Assembly (NCBI GenBank): GCA_963662965.1
Contig: OY759970.1
Coordinates: 2,604,001 to 2,668,000, forward strand
Source: DTWD01 sp963662965
GTDB taxonomy: Bacteria > Acidobacteriota > Vicinamibacteria > Vicinamibacterales > UBA8438
DNA length: 64,000 bases
Reading direction: 5' to 3'
The position numbers and the translations under genes were made by a program. How positions within the stretch are numbered: position 1 is the stretch's first letter; every line of letters starts with the position of its first letter. Shown here piece after piece: positions 18,740 to 26,046 of the stretch. The notes beneath the pieces are model-generated. The model ran no database searches. It was not told the DNA's origin and worked only from the letters and a program-made list of their open reading frames with translations.

Positions 18740-19265
18740 TCTGAAGTCCAACCCGTCGCTACGCCTGCTGTTTCGCGTGGCGCGGCGGCGCGTCGCGTTC
18801 GGATTCGTTGTCGCCGCGGCGGCGTTCGTCTTCGCGCGTCCGTCATGGCAGTCGCTCTCGCTGGGTGTGCCGGTCGCCGTCGTCGGCGAGGCTATTCGCG
18901 TGTGGGCCGCCGGTCATCTCGTCAAAGGGCGCGAGGTGACGACCTCGGGTCCCTACGCGTGGACCCGCCATCCGTTGTACGTCGGATCCGCGGTGATCGG
19001 CGTCGGGTTTGTCGTCGCGGCGGCGTCGCCCCTCGTCACGGTCATGGTGCTGGGCTATCTCGCCGTGATGATGACCGTCGCGATTCGACTCGAGGAGGCG
19101 ACGCTGCACGCGGCGTTCGGTGAGACGCATGCGCGCTATGTGGCGGGAACCTCAGGGCCGACGGCGCGACGGTTCAGTGTGCGACGTGTCCGCAACAACC
19201 GCGAGCATCACGCGCTGCTCGGGCTCGCGGTGTCGATTGTGGTTCTTGGCCTGCTCGTGTCCTGA
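18732..19265 (+). CDS. Isoprenylcysteine carboxyl methyltransferase-like membrane protein
   Basis: This 177-residue polytopic protein overlaps waaC by eight bases. It has hydrophobic segments at about 22-36, 42-56, 90-115 and near the C-terminus. Between them lies EVTTSGPYAWTRHPLYVGS, the cofactor-binding signature (GPYxxxRHPxY) of the ICMT/PEMT-type membrane methyltransferases. RLEEATLHAAFGETHARY is the second conserved block. Such bacterial proteins are SAM-dependent methyltransferases of unknown substrate. It is last in the LPS-core operon, so an envelope lipid substrate is plausible but unproven. Confidence 0.8.
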   Translation: MLDLKSNPSLRLLFRVARRRVAFGFVVAAAAFVFARPSWQSLSLGVPVAVVGEAIRVWAAGHLVKGREVTTSGPYAWTRHPLYVGSAVIGVGFVVAAASPLVTVMVLGYLAVMMTVAIRLEEATLHAAFGETHARYVAGTSGPTARRFSVRRVRNNREHHALLGLAVSIVVLGLLVS

Positions 19266-19302
19266 GTAGCCACGGTATAGTCGAGTCGGTCGTGCGTCAC
19301 GC

Positions 19303-19377
19303 GGGCGGTTAGCTCAGGGGTAGAGCACCGGTTTTACACACCGGCTGTCACAGGTTCAAATCCTGTACCGCCCACCA
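19303..19377 (+). tRNA. tRNA-Val (anticodon TAC)
   Basis: The acceptor GGGCGGT pairs with ACCGCCC. The anticodon stem CCGGT/ACCGG encloses the loop TTTACAC (anticodon TAC). The T-arm is CAGGTTCAAATCCTG and the encoded CCA ends at 19377. It is followed 85 bases later by tRNA-Asp. Confidence 0.97.
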
Positions 19378-19462
19378 GCCTTCGCTCGCGGTAGCCGGCG
19401 GACCGACGTGTCGATGGATGCGATATAGTTACCGTTCTGGCCATTGGACGATTGAGGCACGC

Positions 19463-19539
19463 GGGGTCGTAGTTCAGCTGGTTAGAACGCCGGCCTGTCA
19501 CGCCGGAGGTCGCGAGTTCGAATCTCGTCGGCCCCGCCA
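19463..19539 (+). tRNA. tRNA-Asp (anticodon GTC)
   Basis: The acceptor GGGGTCG pairs with CGGCCCC. The anticodon stem CCGGC/GCCGG encloses the loop CTGTCAC (anticodon GTC). The T-arm is GCGAGTTCGAATCTCGT and the encoded CCA ends at 19539. Its 3' 49 bases are repeated at 24472-24520, so this tRNA appears to be the intact side of an integration site. Confidence 0.97.
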
Positions 19540-19622
19540 TTCTTTTCAACGACTCACCAACGCCGGATCCTGTGACAGGGGGTCCGGTGTCCGTGTTTTG
19601 TCCGTGTTCTCTAGCGAGCACG
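19491..19622 (+). repeat. Direct repeat copy 1 spanning the 3' part of tRNA-Asp (attL-like)
   Basis: This 132-bp segment covers the anticodon arm to CCA of tRNA-Asp plus about 83 bases downstream. It matches 24472-24603 with only a handful of differences. An intact tRNA at one end and a 3' fragment at the other is the usual footprint of integration into a tRNA gene. The identity extending well beyond the tRNA is less usual. Confidence 0.85.
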
Positions 19623-19872
19623 ACGCCGCGATGGGGAAGCCGTGAGTGTCGCCGGCCATTGACTTGCCGCATGGTCCCACTCGAAATGTTTTGAGTTGGT
19701 GAGGGAATAGAAACGCTCGTCCAGGCGCCATCCTCGCCGGGACGCTCCAGCCATGGTGACCGGCACGCGCTGATACACGTCGGCGTCGTACTGGCCAGTA
19801 GAAGCAATCGCGAGTTGGCGTCAAGCACCGGACCGTCCTCGGATTGTCTGGTCCGGAGAGGACCATTCCACC

Positions 19873-20135
19873 ATGAAAAGACTTCGGGGACTGATCAAGC
19901 GGTTGACGCCGCTCGGCGAGCACGAGGTGCGCACCATTGTGCGCACCATTATCGGGACGTCAGAGAAGCGCATTAGCAAGGGTCTCAGCAAGGGTCTCAG
20001 CAAGGTCACTCGGGCGACTGCGAGCTTACAGACGCGCTTCGAGGCTTCGACTCCCAAGCTGGAACGGCGACAGAAGCAGCTCGAGGCCAAGCTTTCGCAG
20101 CTACTTTCACAAGGAGTCGAGCAGCGACTTGGGCC
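19873..20135 (+). pseudogene. 5' part of a coiled-coil/methyltransferase gene interrupted by IS3
   Basis: ATG 19873 follows a GGAGAGG ribosome site at about 19855. The 87 codons encode a basic helix and a coiled coil: EHEVRTIVRTIIGTSEKR, an ISKGLSKGLSK repeat and LERRQKQLEAKLSQLLSQ. The frame then enters the IS3 left end and stops at 20160. Joining base 20135 directly to 21520 restores an open frame into the zinc-ribbon methyltransferase at 21520-22816. The whole would be 1,560 bases (519 residues), the same layout as other coiled-coil methyltransferases in this window. I therefore read the two pieces as one gene split by the element. Confidence 0.7.
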
Positions 20136-20227
20136 TGATCCGATTCGGTGGACGGTTTAGCTACGCTGGTTGACTCTCCGTTCTCTATCATCCTTTCACG
20201 AAAACAATAATGGGTGTGGGCGCTGTG

Positions 20228-20292
20228 GGAAACCGCGTTCTCTGCGGTTTTCCAAGTCCCTGGTGGGCGCGCGTTCTTCGCGTCCACAGGGA
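20228..20292. other. Two tandem hairpins between OrfB and the IS3 left end
   Basis: The first is GGAAACCGCG paired with TGCGGTTTTCC (20228-20253). The second is TCCCTGGTGGGCGCG with CGCGTCCACAGGGA (20257-20292), imperfect. They lie after the OrfB stop inside the IS. They may act as a terminator or transcript-protecting structure; no T-run follows. Confidence 0.45.
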
Positions 20293-20308
20293 CGGCAGCG
20301 TCCATGCC

Positions 20309-21199
20309 CTACGCCGCTGCGCACCGCTCAAAGGCGGCCGGGCTGATCTGGCCGAGTGTTGAATGGCGGCGCCGCTGGTTATAAAACACCTCGATGTAAT
20401 CGAACAACTCCATCTTCGCCTCACCGTTGCTCTCGAAGTGCTCGCGGAGCTCGCTCTTGACCGTCGAGAAGAAGCTCTCCATCACGGCGTTGTCGTAGCA
20501 ATTGCCTCGGCGGCTCATGCTGCACGTAATACCGTGCGTGTCGAGCACGTCTTGATAGTCCTCGCTCGCATAGGTGCAGCCCTGATCGGAGTGGTGCACT
20601 AGGCCGGCGTCGGGGCAGCGGCGCTTCAGCGCCATCTGGAGCGCCTTGATGGTCACCTGGCGGTCGTTGCTCGCACTGACGGCCCACCCCACGATGAACC
20701 GCGAGAACAGATCCAGGATCGCCGCCAGATAGAGCTTGCCGCTGCCGCCGATGACGAACTCCGTCGTGTCGCCGACCCACCGTTGATTCGGCGCGGCCGC
20801 CGTGAAGTCGCGATCGAGCAGATTGGCTGCGACCGGCTGATCGTGATCGCTCATCGTCGTCACCTTGTAGCGCTTGCGGAGCCGCGCCTGCAGGCCCGAT
20901 TCCTGCATCAAGCGCACGACCCGTTTGCGGCTGACATGCTCATGTTGCTCGAGGAGATCCTCGTGGACGCGCGGACTCCCGTAGCGCTGTTTGCTCTCGG
21001 CGAAGGACGCCCGCACCAGCACTCTCAGTCGACGGTCGTCGCGCGCATGCGTCGATTCCGGGCGCGCGCGCGACGCATAGAAGCCGCTGGGCGAGACGTG
21101 CAACGTCCGACAAAGTCTCGTGATCGGGAACTCGGCCTTCTCCGCCGCAATCCAGGCAAACGTCACGCCTGGTGTTTGGCGAAGAAGGCCGCGGCTTTT
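20309..21199 (-). CDS. IS3 transposase OrfB (DDE integrase domain)
   Basis: This frame is expected to be reached from OrfA by a -1 frameshift, making the OrfAB transposase that cuts and joins the IS ends. It has a helix-turn-helix-like block (PITRLCRTLHVSPSGFYASR), then the rve fold with catalytic residues in VGDTTEF (Asp), VHHSDQGCTYAS (Asp) and DNAVMESFFSTVK (Glu). NQRRRHSTLGQISP is the usual C-terminal signature. There is no clear independent start codon with a ribosome site. All catalytic residues are present. Confidence 0.88.
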   Translation of the reverse strand, partial: KSRGLLRQTPGVTFAWIAAEKAEFPITRLCRTLHVSPSGFYASRARPESTHARDDRRLRVLVRASFAESKQRYGSPRVHEDLLEQHEHVSRKRVVRLMQESGLQARLRKRYKVTTMSDHDQPVAANLLDRDFTAAAPNQRWVGDTTEFVIGGSGKLYLAAILDLFSRFIVGWAVSASNDRQVTIKALQMALKRRCPDAGLVHHSDQGCTYASEDYQDVLDTHGITCSMSRRGNCYDNAVMESFFSTVKSELREHFESNGEAKMELFDYIEVFYNQRRRHSTLGQISPAAFERCAAA

Positions 21200-21480
21200 T
21201 TTAGGATGTCGCGCTCCATCCGTAGCTCGCGATTCTCCTTGCGCAGCCGCGCTAGCTCCGTGCGCTCTTCGGTCGTCAGGCCGGTCTTGCCCTGGCTCCG
21301 ATCCGCCCGCGCCTGCCGCACCCAATTGCCCAGCGCCGACGGCGTCAGATCGAGCTCGCGGGCCACGGCCCCGATCGTCTTCCCCTCATCCAACACCAGC
21401 CGGACCGCGCCGACCATGAACTCCTCAGAGAACTGTCGTCGCGCTCGTCTCCCTGCCTGCTTTGATCCCATTCTGGCCAT
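21163..21480 (-). CDS. IS3 transposase OrfA (helix-turn-helix subunit)
   Basis: OrfA binds the IS ends and regulates transposition. From ATG 21480 it reads ARMGSKQAGRRARRQFSEEF, then the helix-turn-helix GKTIGAVARELDLTPSALGNW near residue 40 and a leucine-zipper-like RLRKENRELRMERDILKK. A start at 21507 is also open but would begin in the IS end. The last codons overlap the slippery A-run and OrfB. Confidence 0.85.
   Translation of the reverse strand: MARMGSKQAGRRARRQFSEEFMVGAVRLVLDEGKTIGAVARELDLTPSALGNWVRQARADRSQGKTGLTTEERTELARLRKENRELRMERDILKKAAAFFAKHQA
21195..21202 (-). other. Slippery site for programmed -1 frameshift (IS3 OrfA to OrfB)
   Basis: On the minus strand the run is AAAAAAAG, within CTA AAA AAA GCC of OrfA. 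A -1 slip gives AAA AAA AGC and continues in the OrfB frame. This is the standard IS3 arrangement. Confidence 0.75.
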
Positions 21481-21519
21481 CGTATCCACCTTTCGGACGA
21501 TGTCCACGAAACCGGATCA

Positions 21520-22816
21520 AGCCCAACTGCTGTTGAAGCGTGTTCAGACGCTACTCGAGGCGCCGACGCGGAGAGTCGGCCCCATGGGACCTGCGCTCCC
21601 CTTTCAGCGAACAGATCCGTTGGATACAAGCAACCTACCTGATTCAGAGTTGCCGGAGGTCGAATCGTCGCACTCCAACGATCTGTGGCGGCTCTCCGAG
21701 TGCCCGACGTGTGGCCATCCGGAAGCGACGATGGTCTGCGAGTACAACAAGCTGTTGTTACTCGATGCCGCACCCGATGAGGCGGCCAAGCAGTATGACT
21801 ACTCGTTGTGCCACCGGTGTGGAATCCTATACGCGGCTCGTCGACCGACTGGTGACCGACTTCGGCACCTGTTGACGCACTTCTCAGAATCTCTCGGAAG
21901 GGTTGACGGCGGCACGCGAAGGGGCAGTGGCAGTCCTTTTCAGAATCCAGGTCGATTAACCGATTCCGACCGCACCACCATCGACAGGTTGATTGATCGA
22001 GGTGTGTTCGTGTCTGAGCACCTCGACCTTCCAGAAAGAAACTACGTCGATAGCGCGTACCAGGATCGCATGGCTAAAAGTGCACACATCGAGTTACTTG
22101 GGAGCTTGATTGATCTTGAAGGCACGTGCGTGTTGGAGATCCGCCCCAAGACAGGCGCGATTCTTGCGGCACTTCGGCGTTTGTACGGCGCTGAGGTGTA
22201 TGCGCTACCGATCTTCGAAAGTCAGCAGTATGTAGCAGAGCGACTATACGAAGTTACGGCGTCGGCGTTGATCGATTTTGACCGTTTCTCGATTCCCTAC
22301 GATCGAAAGTTTGACCTGGTCATTGCCAATCACATGCTGACGCACGCCGTCCGGCCCCAAGAGTTCTTTGACGCGCTGAATGACCGACTTCGACCTGGGG
22401 GTCACCTCTACCTGTACAACGAGAACGACGACGCCGAATATCTGGTGCAGGGCCAGTCGATGTTCAATGTCCTCAACCCATTCCATGTTCAAGCATTCGA
22501 TGGCCCGTCTCTTGTTCGATCGCTGCGAGCGAACGGCTTCGAAACACGCTTCTTGGGCCATTACAACCGAAGCTATGTCTGCCTCGCAACACGTGTGGGC
22601 AAGGAAGACATCGAACCGATCGGCGAGGGAGCGTTGGGGCAGCGTCTCAAGAGCTATCGGAGAGCTCGGGATTTCGCCATCCTGAGGGCCCCGGAAAAGG
22701 TCCGCCACTATTTCAAAGATGAATGGTCGGGGGTCGTAGAACGCGCAGTTTCAGAGGGAACCGCCGAGGTAGATTCCAAAGGCAACCTGCGGATATTGAA
22801 GCCCGTGAAGTCTTGA
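21520..22816 (+). pseudogene. 3' part of the IS3-split zinc-ribbon methyltransferase gene
   Basis: The frame is open upstream through the antisense of the IS3 element, but real coding begins at the IS edge. An ATG at 21500 inside the IS end could drive a truncated protein (MSTKPDQ then AQLLLKR). The product has a zinc ribbon, SECPTCGHPEATMVCEY and LCHRCGILY, a methyltransferase core with TCVLEIRPKTGAILAAL (motif I, degenerate, lacking the usual GxG), FDLVIANHMLTHAVRP and LRPGGHLYLYN. Base composition is visibly lower in GC than the neighbours, suggesting transfer. It is either silent or expressed from the IS. Confidence 0.65.
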
Positions 22817-23146
22817 CGGGTCGAATTCCGTTGGCGAGAACACTGAATCCCCTCCTAGGCGGCCTCCGGGCACACTCGCACACCGCGCGATCCTGGCCTT
22901 CGACTCGCGTCTCGGACAGCATCCTCACCTGCATTTCGGTCCGTGTTCTCATCGCAAGCCGAGGGACGCGACGTAAGATTTGCTCTGTCACAGCCATCAC
23001 TCCCCGATCGATTGACGCAAGGGTTGGGCCGCGATGATCGGGGCGGTGGCGCCCTTGTTATACGCGCTCTCTCCGCGCGCTAATTACGGACGTTCTTACC
23101 AATTGGAAAGTCCGCGTGCAGTTTCGCATTCGTCCGTTTCCAGCGA
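22817..23146. other. Gene-free stretch in the island
   Basis: I see no supported gene, RNA or repeat here. Short open frames on both strands lack family motifs and ribosome sites. Confidence 0.5.
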
Positions 23147-23327
23147 GCTGGTGCGTCTGCCAGTTCCGTCACTTCCGCGATGTGGGTGAGTCCTGATGTC
23201 GCCACTCGGTGCGGGCGGCTCGTCAGCTAGTCAGGGGACCCGGCGTCGTCTTCGGCTTCGGCATCGCCAGACGCCCCGCTCGTCTCGGTGGCCGGCCCCG
23301 TGTCCTCGACCGCAGTCGAGGCTTGTG
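23147..23327 (-). pseudogene. Relic of a second secG 3' end and tRNA-Leu 5' half
   Basis: This stretch aligns with 9222-9370. It starts with the tRNA-Leu 5' half (GCTGGTGCGTCTGCCAGTTCCG on the plus strand, one change), continues through the same spacer, and then into the secG tail. Read on the minus strand it keeps an open frame, ASTAVEDTGPATETSGASGD and on to a stop, close to SecG's ASTAVEDAVPATETTGASDE but with an in-frame insertion. The spared frame suggests the fragment came from a related genome rather than from neutral decay of a local copy. Confidence 0.7.
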
Positions 23328-23433
23328 GCTGGCCCCAGCCTGCGTAACGAGCCGACTTCCAGGTCGCGGCGTCCGATAATCGGAGGTTCCGTTAACCGCG
23401 AAGGCCGCTAATGCCGCCTATCGTCTCTTCACC

Positions 23434-23853
23434 GTGCGGCTCCTCCGGGTCAGGTCCTTTCTCACGCTTTGTCTCGCCATGCTCGCCACCGGCGCGCTGC
23501 TCGGCTTCCATACGTTTCACGGCACGGTGGTCGAGACGGAGCTCAACATCAAGCTCATCATTCCCGTCTGCTGCCTGGCCGCCATGAACCTCTCGGCGTT
23601 CAAGAACCACTGGTGGAAGGACGTCGCCGCGGTGAGCCTCACCGCATACTCGATTTTCGCCAACGAGCTCGGGCTCCTTGTGTGGGTCTGCATAGCCGCC
23701 GCCTATCTCGTGGGGTGTCGCGGCGTCTCGCGAACCGGCGTTGCTGGTTCGACGCTGCTGCTGGCGGTCTATTTCGTTCTTCGCTTCGGTCCGTTGGACG
23801 TCGGGGCGCCGGTCCTCGGCGAGGCCCGCACCGGCTTTGGGTTCTCGATCTAT
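23434..23853 (+). pseudogene. Fragment of a polytopic membrane protein
   Basis: The frame encodes several hydrophobic helices: LTLCLAMLATGALLGF, IIPVCCLAAMNLSAF, LLVWVCIAAAYLVGCRGV and LLLAVYFVLRFG. It matches the middle of the membrane protein at 26047-27541 (FHTFHGTV versus VHTFNGTV; GLLVWVCIAAAYLVG versus GLLVWVCFVVGYLCG; TGFGFSIY versus IGFGFSVL). Similarity stops at about 23853, after which the frame is junk to 24159. Both ends are truncated, and no proper start is visible. Confidence 0.7.
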
Positions 23854-24159
23854 AGGAAGTTCAAGGACTCATTTCCTGGTGCGCTCAGGCCCACGTCGAG
23901 CATAGTCGGCCGGGGCGCGGTGAAGGATGCAGCCGTCCCGCGCTCTGATGCCTCCGGGGACGATCTTCGGCGGCCACGAAGCCTTCGCGCAGTGTGCGGG
24001 ACGAGCCACCGGCCGAGTACGAACAGCAGTACTCTCGCGCACAAGAGGCTCCAGCCGTGTTGGCCGGAGTCACGTAATGCGGTCTCCGGAGAACCCGGGG
24101 GGATTCACAGTGACCGCGCCCCTGTGTTTGTCTTCAGCGATAAAGGAGAGTTGTCCTAA

Positions 24160-24471
24160 CTTCCCCCCTGATCAGATGTACAGGCTGATTCGCGACAGTC
24201 CCAATCGCTGACTTGGCAGCTAACTCACGGCAAGTTGGTCGTGGAGGCCTCGTTTGAAATCCACTATTATCGAGGGCGCGGCTCGCGATTGAGCTCGGGG
24301 AGGCCGCGAGCCTTCTAACCCAACGATCGTTCAGATAGGCTGACTGGTGGGTAGGCCCACTGTCCGAGAATGGGTCCCAACGCACCCCAACTCAGGCCAT
24401 GACTACGAGCCCGAATTTCTTGTTTTCATTGGCGAGAGCCGGGAGGGGTTGGAGCCCCTCCCACTCTGGTT
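24160..24471. other. Gene-free stretch before the second tRNA-Asp repeat
   Basis: No supported gene. A strong hairpin (GGAGGGG, short loop, CCCCTCC) lies at about 24441-24462, just before the repeat copy. Its function is unknown. Confidence 0.45.
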
Positions 24472-24603
24472 CGGCCTGTCACGCTGGAGGTCGCGAGTTC
24501 GAATCTCGTCGGCCCCGCCATTCTTTTCAACGACTCACCAACGCCGGGTCCTGTGACAGGGGGTCCGGTGTCCGTGTTTTGTCTGTGTTCTCTAGCGAGC
24601 ACG
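24472..24603 (+). repeat. Direct repeat copy 2 with the 3' fragment of tRNA-Asp (attR-like)
   Basis: It begins in the anticodon loop of tRNA-Asp and lacks the 5' half, so it is not a functional tRNA. Compared with 19491-19622 it differs at a few places (CGCTGG for CGCCGG, GGGTCC for GGATCC, GTCTGT for GTCCGT). Together the copies bound a segment of about 5 kb. Confidence 0.85.
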
Positions 24604-24820
24604 CCGCCGCCGGTCCAACGCAAAAGAAGCGACGGATGCGGGATACGAGGCTTGGCCGCTGAGTCGAGTGACCGATACCCCTGCAGACGGTAGTCGTCCT
24701 CGTAGCCGGCCGCAAGATCCTCTCGTCGCACGCTCTTCTTGCGGGCCAATAAATCGGCGCCCGTGGATTTCACGGAGTCGATGTTTCACTAACCGCGTCG
24801 CGTCCGCCTCAATTCCGGGT

Positions 24821-25246
24821 GTGCCGAAATCGGCGGCAGTCTATCTCAGCGGCCCTGGCAGGTATCACGTCGTGTGGGTGCCGAAGTATCGGAAGCGCGC
24901 GATCTTTGGGCAGGCCCGACGTGGGATTGGGAAAATCATCCGGGAGCTGTGTCAACGGCACGGCGTGGGGCTGGTGGAAGGTCATGCGCTTGCGGATCAC
25001 GTGCTCCTACTGCTGGGGATCCCACCGAAGTTCAGTGTGGCGAACACGGTGTGTTTTCTGAAGGGGAAGTCGGCGATTCGCATCCACCGCGAATATCCTG
25101 GGCGGGCGCGCAACTTCACGGGCGACCACTTCTGGGCGCGCGGGTATTGTGTGAGCACCGTCGGTTTGGCGGAACACGTGATCCGCGAGTACATCCGGCA
25201 GCAGGAAGCGGAGGAGAAGAAGCAAGAGAAGCTCGAACTTGGCTAA
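24821..25246 (+). pseudogene. IS200/IS605-type Y1 transposase TnpA with altered HUH motif
   Basis: The 141-residue product from GTG 24821 has family length and motifs: GRYHVVWVPKYRKRAIFG at the N-terminus and VSTVGLAEHVIREYIRQQE with the catalytic Tyr near the C-terminus. The HUH metal site, normally DHVHxL, reads ADHVLLLLGIPPK, so the second His is Leu. TnpA nicks single strands through this site, so activity is doubtful. The frame is otherwise intact. No adjacent tnpB is present. It follows the tRNA-Asp repeat directly. Confidence 0.75.
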
Positions 25247-25249
25247 CCG

Positions 25250-25292
25250 AAGGCCCCTTCGAGGGGCCTTCCTCATACCGCCCCCTCAGGGG
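25250..25292 (+). other. Hairpins at the IS200-type right end
   Basis: AAGGCCCC-TTCGA-GGGGCCTT is a perfect 8-bp stem directly after the transposase stop. A second, weaker one (GCCCCCTCAGGGGC) follows. Subterminal hairpins are the recognition structures of IS200/IS605 elements; a terminator is the alternative, but no T-run follows. Confidence 0.5.
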
Positions 25293-25306
25293 CCGGTAGC
25301 TGATTG

Positions 25307-25405
25307 ATGCCTCTCTCCGCCGGCACGACCCTCGGTCCGTATGCCGTCACCGCCAAGATCGGCGAAGGCGGCATGGGCGAGGTCTATCGCGCCCGTGATA
25401 CCGCG
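25307..25405 (+). pseudogene. N-terminal stub of a serine/threonine protein kinase
   Basis: ATG 25307 begins MPLSAGTTLGPYAVTAKIGEG and continues GGMGEVYRARDT, the glycine-rich ATP loop of PknB-type kinases. After RARDT homology ends abruptly. The catalytic Lys and all downstream motifs are missing. Only about 33 codons remain, adjacent to the IS200-type element. Confidence 0.7.
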
Positions 25406-26046
25406 GCGCGAGAGCCGGCGCCCCAAACCGGCCCCAAATCGAGTGTTTCCTGGCCCCGGACGACAGCTGCATGCACTGCCACCCGTGGGCCTTCATCAGC
25501 CTTGTGCTCTGGGGTGGCTATCAGGAGGAGACGTGGGTTGCGATACCGGAGGCGGGGCGCTTCTAGCCTGTCGTCTATGGCGCGGCATGTTCTCCATCGC
25601 CCGCCGGCCACCCGAGTGGGTCCACCGGATCGCCCAGCTCCACCCAACACGCCAGACCTGGACGCTGCTGTTTGTCAGCCGGCCGCGGCGCACGTGGGGC
25701 TTCTACACACCCGGCGGTTTCGTCGACCACCGGGACTACTCGGCGACGGAGCACTGTCCATGACGTGCTGCGCGTCGCCCTGGGGGCCTTCGTCATCGGG
25801 CGCCTGTGGTTCCTGAATGCCCGCAAGGCCAGCCAGCCGGTCCCGCTGGGCTGGCTGGCGTATGCCGCCGGGTCGAGTGTGGGGGCCGTGGTGGGGCAGG
25901 GGTGAGCCCAGGGCGACTGGGTTGGGCAAACCTGCATCGGTAATCTATGCTCACTGTCGAACGGCGGCGGTGATTCGGCCTACGTATCAGATGACCGCGG
26001 GGCGCCTGGTTCCGGGCCAGGCCGAAACGGAGATCACGAGCACCCC
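25406..26046. other. Remnant-rich stretch without an intact gene
   Basis: Three short coding-like scraps can be seen in different frames. One ends at the TAG at 25564-25566 and includes DDSCMHCHPWAF and GGYQEETWVAIPEAG. One reads RTWGFYTPGGFVDHRDY at about 25690. One, inside the 109-bp repeat, reads ALGAFVIGRLWFLNARK and PLGWLAYAAGSSVG. None has a start site or a family I recognise. Confidence 0.45.
25772..25880 (+). repeat. 109-bp direct repeat, copy 1
   Basis: It matches 28113-28220, with long identical runs such as GGCTGGCTGGCGTATGCCGC and scattered changes. In this copy a frame without stops encodes a hydrophobic peptide, so it may derive from the end of a membrane-protein gene. Confidence 0.8.

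Larger units (their letters stand above)
20136..21519 (-). mobile_element. IS3-family insertion sequence
   Basis: The ends are imperfect inverted repeats: the left begins TGATCCGATTCGGTGGAC and the complement of the right begins TGATCCGGTTTCGTGGAC (15 of 18 match). The 1.38-kb length, the two overlapping transposase frames and the A-run slippery site fit IS3. No clean 3-bp target duplication is seen (GCC on the left, AGC on the right). Both transposase frames look complete, so this may be the one intact IS in the window. Confidence 0.8.

Noticed and set aside
19334..19828. Minus-strand frame with GPTRFELATSGVTGRR
   Set aside because: This peptide is antisense to tRNA-Asp and is a well-known spurious annotation next to tRNA genes. 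The frame at 24426-24773 is the same artefact on the repeat copy.
20783..21499. Upstream extension of the methyltransferase frame (677 codons in total)
   Set aside because: This part is antisense to the IS3 transposase and has no methyltransferase homology; real coding begins at the IS edge.
25441..25566. CMHCH resembling a c-type haem motif in a remnant frame
   Set aside because: There is no start, no signal peptide and no surrounding cytochrome sequence; a five-residue match in a scrap of about 42 codons is not enough.
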